Below are positions 57,366 through 64,000 of a DNA stretch of 64,000 nt, piece by piece. The translations under genes and the position numbers were made by a program. Source of the stretch: Fimbriimonadaceae bacterium (GTDB taxonomy: Bacteria; Armatimonadota; Fimbriimonadia; Fimbriimonadales; Fimbriimonadaceae); contig JABAQM010000001.1 in assembly GCA_019187105.1 (NCBI GenBank), forward strand, positions 2,634,734 through 2,698,733, in the 5' to 3' direction. Within the stretch, counting starts at the first letter, position 1. The number at the start of each line of letters is the position of its first letter. The notes beneath the pieces are model-generated. The model had not been told where the DNA came from, ran no database searches, and saw only the letters and a program-made list of their open reading frames with translations.

Positions 57366-58544
57366 CTACGCCGCCTTTCGCAAGGAAATCGGCAGGTGGG
57401 TCTCGAGAAGCTCAACTTCGTCCTTTCCGGCCAGCACGACCGCACGCTCCATCATGTTCTCGAGCTCACGCACATTCCCGGGCCACGCGTAAGCCTCAAG
57501 CATCGCCTGAGCCTTTGACCCAATCTCAGTCAGCTGCCGACCATTCTCCCCGCTGTACCGTTCCAAAAACAGCTTCGCGATTGGGACGATGTCTTCGTGA
57601 CGGTCCCGCAAAGGCGGAAGGTGGATCTCCATGACTTGCAACCGGTATAAGAGGTCAAGCCTAAAGACGCCTTCGTCGACCGCGTGGACGAGGTTCCGGT
57701 TCGTCGCCGTGACTAGCCGCACGTCGACGCGCGTCGGCGCGGTCGCTCCCAGCCGCTCGAATTCCCGTTCTTGAAGTACGCGCAGGAGCTTGACCTGGAT
57801 GGAAAGTGGGATTTCGCCGATCTCATCCAAGAACAATGTGCCGGTATCGGCCAGCTCGAACCTTCCCGGCTTGTCGCCACTGGCGCCGGTAAACGCGCCC
57901 TTCTCGTAGCCAAAGAGCTCGCTCTCCAGGAGCGATTCCGGCAGTGCGGCGCACGAGACAGCCACGAAAGCCTGTTCGGCGCGCGGAGACAAGTCATGGA
58001 TGAGCCGCGCAACGACCTCCTTTCCGGTGCCGCTCTCGCCCGTAATCAGGACGGTTGCGCGGGAGTCGGCCACTCGCTCGATCATGTCGTAGATCGACTT
58101 CATGGCGGGTGACTCGGCGATGAAGCTCCTGGATTTTTGGGCCGCCTTTGCGGTCTTCTTTTTGCCAACCGGGGCGGTTTCGCCTTCGATCGCCCGATCG
58201 GCCATCTTCTTCAGCACGGCCAGGTCGAATGGCTTAGTCACGAATTCGAACGCTCCATCCCGGATTGCCTGGATGGCCTGGGGGATGGTACCGAAGGCGG
58301 TCATCACGATAACGGGCAGCTCAGGTTCTATGCTTCGAATCTCGCGCTGGAGCTCATAGCCGGACATTCCTGGCATCGTCACGTCGGTCAGGACCACGTC
58401 CGGCCGAACGGCCATTTTGCGAAGCGCTGACTCGCCGGTATCTGCCAGATCGACTTCCCAGCCCGCCTTTTCGAACGTGGCCTGAAGAATCCGCCGAATA
58501 TTTGGCTCGTCATCGACAACTAGAATGCGTTTGGCTCGGCTCAT
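57366..58544 (-). CDS. NtrC-type sigma-54 response regulator without DNA-binding domain
   Basis: 392 residues: receiver domain (1-120, acceptor Asp54 in [10 protein letters not shown]), then an AAA+ sigma-54 activator domain (about 145-380) with Walker A GESGTGKE, the sigma-54 contact loop GAFTGA, and the arginine finger region. The protein ends right after the AAA+ lid ([20 protein letters not shown] then SLRKAA): the C-terminal Fis-type HTH found in NtrC is missing, and no frameshifted HTH lies in the 110 bases beyond. Known DBD-less analogue: Helicobacter FlgR, a flagellar activator. Start ATG 58544 overlaps the kinase stop (ATGA), with AGGAG 9 bases upstream. Confidence 0.92.
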   Translation of the reverse strand: MSRAKRILVVDDEPNIRRILQATFEKAGWEVDLADTGESALRKMAVRPDVVLTDVTMPGMSGYELQREIRSIEPELPVIVMTAFGTIPQAIQAIRDGAFEFVTKPFDLAVLKKMADRAIEGETAPVGKKKTAKAAQKSRSFIAESPAMKSIYDMIERVADSRATVLITGESGTGKEVVARLIHDLSPRAEQAFVAVSCAALPESLLESELFGYEKGAFTGASGDKPGRFELADTGTLFLDEIGEIPLSIQVKLLRVLQEREFERLGATAPTRVDVRLVTATNRNLVHAVDEGVFRLDLLYRLQVMEIHLPPLRDRHEDIVPIAKLFLERYSGENGRQLTEIGSKAQAMLEAYAWPGNVRELENMMERAVVLAGKDEVELLETHLPISLRKAA

Positions 58545-59956
58545 GCCGCTAATCTCCTCTTGAATCGAATAACAAAGCTGGCGCCCGCGCCTGGAGTCGA
58601 ATCGGCTGTGATCGACCATCCGTGGGCATCGACGATGCGCTTCACGTTCGCGAGACCGAGGCCGGTTCCGGAAGGCTTCGTGGTCGCAAAGGCGGTAAAG
58701 AGTCTTTCCATAAGTTCCGGCTGGATTCCGTCTCCGGTGTCACGGATGGTCAGGGCGTCTTCGTCCAGCAAGACCGTAACGGTCCCACCCTGCGGCGTCG
58801 CTTCACGAGCATTGCGAAGCAAGTTCAGGAGAACCTGCCGGGTCCTCGGGCCGTCGCAAGCCAGACTGGGGTCGGCGTTGCAGTCGAATACGAGCGCAAT
58901 TCCCGCTTCGCTGAATTCCGGCCGAACCTGGATGATGACGCTTTCAACCAGATCCGCAAAGCCGACGGGAACAAGGTCCAGCTCAAGCGGTCGGGCGAAA
59001 TGGAGGAATTCGTTGCACAGGTCGTTTAGACGCTCGCACTCTTCCTCAATGATGGCGGCAAACTCTTCGACCGAATCAGGCTGAGTCCGCAAATACGCGG
59101 CAGCTGCCCGAATGCCCGTCAGCGGATTACGAATCTCATGGGCAATCGCTGCGGTCATTTGGCCGATCTCGGCCAGTCGCTCAAGGCGCTCGCGTTCCCG
59201 GTGGTAACGGTCGAATTCCTCGAGGTCCACGGCCGTGACGAGGAACGCTGAGTTCGAGACTCGCTTCGAGGAGATTCTGAGCAGGCCAAGTGGCTCCACT
59301 GTCACGAATGTCGCCCCCGAGGAGGCGGCCTCCCGAAGAGAGAGGTGGAGCTGTGAGGAACCTTCAAGCCAGGCTGATGCGAGCTCATTCAGTGGCTTGA
59401 TCGCTTCCCCTGCGGCAACCCAAAATAGGGCGGAGTCCGTCGCCCGAACGACCTCGTCGACATGCTCTTTCTGTGCCTGAACTTCGGCATACGAACGAGC
59501 GTTTTCGAAGGCAAGAGCCAGTTTTGCCGACAGCTCCTGTGCTTGCTCCAGATCCGAATCACCGAACTCGGGATGGCCACACATTCGCGTCAGGTTGAGT
59601 ACGCCAACCCGCAGGCCGGATGGCGCGATCAGGGGCAGAATCATGCCGCTGGCGATTCCAGCACGCCTGCGCGATCCCTGCACCAACCTCGGCGTGCCAC
59701 TTACGATTGCCTTGCCTGCCGTACCCTCGCCACTTCGGACAAAGACGGTTTGTTGGGACCATTCGCTGGCCCCATGCTGGGCCGCCAAGCGGAAGGTGTC
59801 TTGGTCTTCCCGTAAGAAAAGCGTCACCCGCTGGGCGTCAAAGACCTCTGCGGTCTTTTCGACCGCCCGCTTTAGCCACGACCCGTCCGTGGACACCACG
59901 TGAAGGTCGAATAGGTCTAGCAGCTCGCGCGTTGGCATGGAAGGACGTGTGTTCAT
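58541..59956 (-). CDS. GAF-domain histidine kinase
   Basis: 471 residues, cytoplasmic (no membrane helix). GAF domain about 15-170 (VFDAQRVTLFLREDQDTFRLA, GLRVGVLNLTR), a variable middle with PAS-like features, HisKA box AIAHEIRNPLTGIRAAAAYL with the phospho-acceptor His, and HATPase core (NLLRNAREATPQGGTV, DTGDGIQPELMERLF, GTGLGLANVKRIVDAHG). Start ATG 59956 (MNTRPS) chosen; the frame upstream is shadow. Shares ATGA with the NtrC-type regulator, so they form one two-component system. Divergent from ogt by 41 bases. Confidence 0.92.
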   Translation of the reverse strand: MNTRPSMPTRELLDLFDLHVVSTDGSWLKRAVEKTAEVFDAQRVTLFLREDQDTFRLAAQHGASEWSQQTVFVRSGEGTAGKAIVSGTPRLVQGSRRRAGIASGMILPLIAPSGLRVGVLNLTRMCGHPEFGDSDLEQAQELSAKLALAFENARSYAEVQAQKEHVDEVVRATDSALFWVAAGEAIKPLNELASAWLEGSSQLHLSLREAASSGATFVTVEPLGLLRISSKRVSNSAFLVTAVDLEEFDRYHRERERLERLAEIGQMTAAIAHEIRNPLTGIRAAAAYLRTQPDSVEEFAAIIEEECERLNDLCNEFLHFARPLELDLVPVGFADLVESVIIQVRPEFSEAGIALVFDCNADPSLACDGPRTRQVLLNLLRNAREATPQGGTVTVLLDEDALTIRDTGDGIQPELMERLFTAFATTKPSGTGLGLANVKRIVDAHGWSITADSTPGAGASFVIRFKRRLAA

Positions 59957-59997
59957 GCAAATTGTCGGTAACCTCAGGCGGGGTTCCACACCGGAAA

Positions 59998-60492
59998 ATG
60001 GCGACATTAGCTTGGGAAACACCGATTGGCCCACTGACGATCGCGGTGCGGCCCCGCGGGGATGTCTCCAGGCTCCTCTTCGGAAAATCGGGCCCAACCG
60101 AGCCGAGTCCGAACTGGAGCGAGACCGAGAGGGCGGTGATCGAGAAAATGCAAGGTTTGATCGACCGCTATCTTGGTGGCGAGAAGGTGGAATTCGATGT
60201 ACCGATTCACCAAGAGGGTTCACCCTTCCAGCTACAGGTTTGGAGGGAGCTGCTCACCATTCCCTACGGCCAGACCCGAAGCTACGGGGAGATCGCCAGC
60301 CGATTGGGTGGGAACGAGATCGCTCGGGCAGTTGGACGCGCCTGTGGCGAGAATCGCATCGTAATTGTGGTGCCCTGCCACAGGGTCATTGGCTCCGCGG
60401 GGCGGCTCACGGGTTTCGGGGGCGGCCTTGAACTGAAAGACCGCCTTCTCAGATTGGAACAGGGATGTTCGAAAACCCTCTTCGACGACTAG
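59998..60492 (+). CDS. ogt: Methylated-DNA-protein cysteine methyltransferase
   Basis: 164 residues, suicidal O6-methylguanine repair protein. The HTH-containing C-terminal domain (PFQLQVWRELLTIPYGQTRSYGEIA, then AIARAVGRACGENR-like ARAVGRACGENR) ends in the active site PCHRV with acceptor Cys127, followed by TGFGGGLELKDRLLRLE. Start ATG 59998 with a weak CCGGAAA site. No Ada N-domain, so Ogt/MGMT type. Convergent with the M48 gene, with stops overlapping by 4 bases. Confidence 0.94.
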   Translation: MATLAWETPIGPLTIAVRPRGDVSRLLFGKSGPTEPSPNWSETERAVIEKMQGLIDRYLGGEKVEFDVPIHQEGSPFQLQVWRELLTIPYGQTRSYGEIASRLGGNEIARAVGRACGENRIVIVVPCHRVIGSAGRLTGFGGGLELKDRLLRLEQGCSKTLFDD

Positions 60493-62285
60493 TCCAAACG
60501 AACCGGGGAAGCGGTGACGGCAACGACCTTGCCGCTTTCGATCCGGACGCCCATCTGCAGATTTGGCCAGTATTTCCAAGTCTCTGGCGCCGAACCTCGC
60601 ACCAACTTGACATCGATGCCAGATGCGAGATCGACAAGCTTCTTGAGCTCGTCTTCGGTCATACCGACCTTGATGGAGTAACCGCCCGATACGGATTTGT
60701 CGCGAAGCTGGAGAAAAATGAAGCTTCCTGGTTCATAGCTGGTGACTCGCATCACTTGACCGCGCTCCGTGAGGACTCGAAAACCGCCCGAATTCCAACT
60801 GACTTCAGCCATATCTGGAAATTTCGGATCGAACACCAGGCGATTGCCCGGTGCTCCAAGAGACTTCTCGACGTCGGCCATTTCCAAGAATAAGCCGATT
60901 TCATAGCCATTGAGAAACACTGAAGCGGCTTGGCAGAGCATCACCGGCATCGGTGTAGGTTCCTTGAGGGTGCCACCCAGCTTCTTCACACTCTCCTGGT
61001 ATGCCTTGTAAACCACATCGTAGTACGGGGCCGTCTTGGTTGCTCGAATCAGCCACGTGTACATGACATCGGCCGCCAGGGCCTCATCGTCCTTGTTACG
61101 GTCCGAAACGGTCAGCCGGCCAAGGTTTTCGCCTGCTGCGTAGTTGAACAGCTTCGTTTGCTTTTGCGAATCCAGCAGCAGGGTGTAGGCGCGGCCGTAC
61201 TGGCTCAACCGCCCAAATCCAACCGCAGCGTTGTTGACGTAGCGCAGCATCGTGGCTTCGTCTTTCTCTGCCGCAGCAAGCTTGGCGAGCGCCTCTGCGC
61301 CAGCGCCGACGACGTCCGGCTTGGCGTCGGGTTCAAGCACCTGATGCAGCGCCATAAGCTCAGCCAGTTTCGGGTTGCCTCCGGCGAGCTTGGCGGCGGC
61401 GGCAAGCTTGTCGCCAGCCCTTGCATATCGCGCCCGATCCGCGTCCGTGACTTTGCCGTCGTCCTTAACTGGTGCGGTTGGTGTGTTGAGGACCGGCCCG
61501 AAATCAGGCCGGAGCCAGGACTCACGGACCTTGAAGGAAAGGAGATCGTAGTAGTAGTTTAGAGAGCATTGAGCCGAATTGATGTGAGCCTCGACCAATT
61601 TCGGCTCCTGTGCGATCGCCTTGTCGAAGAACTGCCCCGCCATATACCAGCGGCGGCTCTCGGCAAATGCCAGTCCCACGTCAAAGGCCATCAACGATCG
61701 TAATACTCTGGGATCCTCTGCGACCTCGGCTGCTCGTGCCTTGGGGTCGGCATGATCGCCGCAGATTCGGCCCCAGAACGAACCCGTGCGACCCCGCAGC
61801 GCCTCCAAGCCGAGCAAAACCTTGACCATATCGGCCTTCGACCTGCCCAGTCGCTGCAATGCAGAAGCCCCGACCACATCGGCCTCGAACTCCTGCTGGC
61901 GGGTGAACAGATTGTCGAGATCTTTGACCGTAAAGACCAACCCGCTAAGGTGGCCACTTGACAGGTGTGCCACCTCGTGGGCTACAACCGCCCGAATGAT
62001 GTCCTTGTCGCCTTTGAAATATTCGACCAAGCCCGTGAACACAACCATAATCGCCTGCGGCTTTTCGCCGTCCTTTGACTTCTCAATCGAAGCGTAGGCG
62101 TTGACTTCCTTGTCGGTCTCCACCGAACATTTGATTGGATATTTGAGGTTGGGGTCCTTCGGCAGGACCGCCTCGAGCTCGCGGACCATGCCCTCTAGGT
62201 CCTTGACGGTGAAGGCGTCGGCCCAAGAGCAAGCGACAAGCAGCAGCAGGGAAAGCGTCGAAAAGAAGCGATTAGCGGTTTTCAT
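60489..62285 (-). CDS. Secreted M48 family metallopeptidase
   Basis: 598 residues. Signal peptide with a lipobox-like VACSWA near residues 17-22 (Cys19 in LLLLVAC), so possibly a lipoprotein. M48 catalytic HEVAH at 103-107, with the third ligand Glu in RQQEFEADVVG near 132. Beyond about 190 the protein is helical, TPR-like (FDVGLAFAESRRWYMAGQFF, KLVEAHINSAQCSLNYYYD). A beta-rich C-terminus (about 500-598) has no recognised domain. Periplasmic or outer-membrane quality control is likely by analogy with BepA/LoiP; not proven. Confidence 0.82.
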   Translation of the reverse strand: MKTANRFFSTLSLLLLVACSWADAFTVKDLEGMVRELEAVLPKDPNLKYPIKCSVETDKEVNAYASIEKSKDGEKPQAIMVVFTGLVEYFKGDKDIIRAVVAHEVAHLSSGHLSGLVFTVKDLDNLFTRQQEFEADVVGASALQRLGRSKADMVKVLLGLEALRGRTGSFWGRICGDHADPKARAAEVAEDPRVLRSLMAFDVGLAFAESRRWYMAGQFFDKAIAQEPKLVEAHINSAQCSLNYYYDLLSFKVRESWLRPDFGPVLNTPTAPVKDDGKVTDADRARYARAGDKLAAAAKLAGGNPKLAELMALHQVLEPDAKPDVVGAGAEALAKLAAAEKDEATMLRYVNNAAVGFGRLSQYGRAYTLLLDSQKQTKLFNYAAGENLGRLTVSDRNKDDEALAADVMYTWLIRATKTAPYYDVVYKAYQESVKKLGGTLKEPTPMPVMLCQAASVFLNGYEIGLFLEMADVEKSLGAPGNRLVFDPKFPDMAEVSWNSGGFRVLTERGQVMRVTSYEPGSFIFLQLRDKSVSGGYSIKVGMTEDELKKLVDLASGIDVKLVRGSAPETWKYWPNLQMGVRIESGKVVAVTASPVRLD

Positions 62286-62412
62286 CGAACAAGTCCAAGG
62301 CGCCCAAACTCGGACGCCTAAATCTCCATCATCTGACTTTTTAGACCAATATCGGTTTCGTCGGCAAGCGTCTGGACTATGATAGAGTTGCGAGAATTCT
62401 AGCGAAAGTCAA

Positions 62413-64000
62413 GTGAGGCATCAGTCCAGCCAGGTCGAGCGAGTCGCTTACCGATCGCATCAGCATTCGGTCGTGGTCGGCGTTGCCATGCTGGTGCTTG
62501 CCGCGATTTTTATGGGATTTTGGTTCTCGAACGCCTACGACCTCCGCTGGCATGTCGACGACCACCATGTGATCAACACCGCTGGGCGCCAACGCCTTTA
62601 TGCCGAGCGGGTTTACAGCGCCGCACTTCGGCTTGAGGCCTCTGCCCTGGAGGGAAGCGCGGACGCCATTCGATTCCAGCAGCAGAACCTCAGGGATACG
62701 TTCTCAAGCTTCGCCGAAACTCATGCTGTGTCGCGAAGCAACCTAATCAAGATGCTGGAGCCAGCTGATCGCGGAGCGCAGCTAATTGAGGAGCAAGACC
62801 AGCGGGTGAACGAACTCCGTCGACACGTCTCGGAGCTGGCGCAAGCAAATCCCTCGGATATGTCGATGGTGCACCTCCTGGTAGAGCGCATTCAGGACAC
62901 CAAAGAATCCTATCGGCAAATCATCGATACGCAAGTTGACCTTATTGCGAACTCGGCTACCACGCGGCTCAACCGTCTCCAGTCAGAACAAACCGTGTTC
63001 CTCGGCTCGGCAGCGCTGGTGCTGCTCGCCGGACTCTTTCTGCTCTTTCAGCCAATGGCCAAGAAAGCCGTTGAGGCGGCCGATCGAATCGCCAGGCAGA
63101 ATCAGGAACTGGAAGCCAAGCTCAAGTACGAACGGTTAGTGGCGGGCTTGGCAAGGCCCTATGTGGATCACGACCCTGACCGTTTCATCTCTGATACCAA
63201 CAGCGCGCTGCTTGCGATGGCCAAGTTTGCCGGAAGCTCGGCAGCCGGCATGATGCGACTGGACGATTCGGAACAGCGTATCGAGTCGATCACCATCGTG
63301 CGGGTCGATCCCCAGGCGACAATTCACCGTGCGATCGATCTTGCCGCATCCGAGTTGCCACAGCTGGCTACTATCCGAAACGAATCGGGATGGAAGCTCG
63401 TCCCCGGGACAAAACAGCTCATGGCTCAGCTTGCAGGAATCGACGAAGGTTCCGTGGTGAGCAATTACTTTTCGATTGCTAAACTGGAGGCGGGAGGCAG
63501 GTTCCTCGGCATTCTCGGACTTGGCTGGGCAGAGCGCCCAGACGAGACCATTCTAAGCGATGAGCCGTTACGCACGGCGATCACGCTGTTCGCCGGCGCC
63601 CTCGCCCACCAACGATTGGAGGAGTCGACCCGCCTGGTACACCGAAGGATCGGTCTTCGCCCCGAACACCTGGTCAAGCTCAACCGTACCGAGCTGCTGG
63701 CCTTTCTCGAGCGTACCAACCGGGTCGAGACCATCGGATCCGTGGCTGGCGGCATTGCGCACGACTTCAATAACGTGTTGAGCGCTATCCGGCTGGCTGC
63801 CGATAACGCCAAGCTCGGATCGGGTGATCCACTGTCGTTGGCGAGCAATTTGGAACGAATCAAAGTTGCTGCCGAACGGGGCAAGGAACTTGTAGCCAGG
63901 ATCCTCGACTTTGCCAAGCCTCCGGAACATGAGCCGTCGGTTTCTGACTTCGCTCACGAGGTCGCCAATGCCATTGATCTGGTCAAGGGTTCGTTGCCGC
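62413..64000 (+). CDS. Sensor histidine kinase with PilJ-like sensor, truncated by window end
   Basis: About 529 residues seen; the frame is open to the window edge, so the ATPase domain lies outside. Starts at GTG 62413 (no upstream start in frame because of a TAG at 62383). Transmembrane helix 1 at residues 18-38 (HSVVVGVAMLVLAAIFMGFWF), sensor with NTAGRQRLYAERVYSAALRL near 54, as in PilJ/NarX-type four-helix sensors, transmembrane helix 2 near 195 (FLGSAALVLLAGLFLLFQPM), a GAF-like domain (about 230-400), then HisKA box GSVAGGIAHDFNNVLSAI near 440. A TATGAT -10-like box lies at 62379-62384. Confidence 0.85.
   Translation, partial: MRHQSSQVERVAYRSHQHSVVVGVAMLVLAAIFMGFWFSNAYDLRWHVDDHHVINTAGRQRLYAERVYSAALRLEASALEGSADAIRFQQQNLRDTFSSFAETHAVSRSNLIKMLEPADRGAQLIEEQDQRVNELRRHVSELAQANPSDMSMVHLLVERIQDTKESYRQIIDTQVDLIANSATTRLNRLQSEQTVFLGSAALVLLAGLFLLFQPMAKKAVEAADRIARQNQELEAKLKYERLVAGLARPYVDHDPDRFISDTNSALLAMAKFAGSSAAGMMRLDDSEQRIESITIVRVDPQATIHRAIDLAASELPQLATIRNESGWKLVPGTKQLMAQLAGIDEGSVVSNYFSIAKLEAGGRFLGILGLGWAERPDETILSDEPLRTAITLFAGALAHQRLEESTRLVHRRIGLRPEHLVKLNRTELLAFLERTNRVETIGSVAGGIAHDFNNVLSAIRLAADNAKLGSGDPLSLASNLERIKVAAERGKELVARILDFAKPPEHEPSVSDFAHEVANAIDLVKGSLP

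Noticed and set aside
57295-57369. GTAGAAC and GTTCTAC arms around the NtrC-type gene stop
   Set aside because: The arms are 61 bases apart and one overlaps the stop codon; not convincing as operator or terminator.

Overview
The window (about 64 kb, moderately GC-rich, very compact, no mobile elements, no CRISPR array) looks like a chromosomal segment of a Gram-negative, flagellated, free-living bacterium. The best guess is Armatimonadota (Fimbriimonadia-like). Evidence: a lone pseudopilin of the style common there (long hydrophobic N-terminus followed by DSDDYLVP and a C-terminal FADGHVS), heptose/LPS core genes, a Tricorn-type protease, a DapL-type aminotransferase and a GH29 fucosidase. 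The lineage is inferred, not proven. TTG and GTG start codons and 4-base overlaps between genes are frequent.

Region by region. 0-7.7 kb: a metallophosphoesterase and an SDR; an aspartase/fumarase and ygfZ on the minus strand; then a plus-strand operon of an LmeA-like protein, bcp, panB, panC and a small basic protein, followed by tRNA-Thr(UGU). 8-23.3 kb: a stress-type region with a KdpE-like regulator, an ECF sigma factor, ferritin-like YciE/DUF892 proteins, a DUF1328 micro-protein, a hybrid sensor kinase with a KdpD-like membrane domain, a BON-domain lipoprotein, a glycine-rich YflT-like protein, a GT4/alpha-barrel plus GH130 mannoside gene pair, NHEJ genes ligD and ku, and a DUF892 protein fused to an Arg/Asp-rich repeat domain. 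23.4-28.6 kb: four PLP enzymes (tyrosine-type decarboxylase, cysteine synthase-like, threonine dehydratase-like, DapL). 28.6-31.7 kb: folC, a GT9 heptosyltransferase, hldE-type adenylyltransferase and a VOC protein. 31.7-38.4 kb: rpoN on the minus strand, then the flagellar switch/export operon fliM-fliN(Y)-fliO-fliP-fliQ-fliR-flhB. 38.4-43 kb: an orphan succinate dehydrogenase cytochrome b; a minus-strand htpX / zinc-ribbon / TerC operon preceded by what I read as a yybP-ykoY manganese riboswitch with its own terminator; and a second TerC and DUF423 on the plus strand. 43-53 kb: methyltransferase-like protein, Tricorn protease, ppa, miaB, exported MsrB, mscL, ppdK. 53-64 kb: pseudopilin, ABM-domain protein, lipoprotein, GH29 fucosidase, ECF sigma factor, a GAF histidine kinase with an NtrC-type regulator that lacks a DNA-binding domain, ogt, a secreted M48 peptidase, and a histidine kinase that runs off the window end.

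How the parts may work together. RpoN, the flagellar export genes and the DNA-binding-domain-less sigma-54 activator with its kinase form a plausible flagellar control circuit of the Helicobacter FlgS/FlgR kind (inference). The Mn riboswitch would couple manganese level to membrane-protein quality control (HtpX) and Mn efflux (TerC/Alx). The 8-23 kb block looks like a general stress regulon (envelope, oxidative and DNA break protection). The most unusual items are the DUF892-repeat fusion, the riboswitch-htpX link, the DBD-less NtrC protein, and a cluster of hairpins ending in a terminator at 1442-1700 that may be an uncharacterised RNA.
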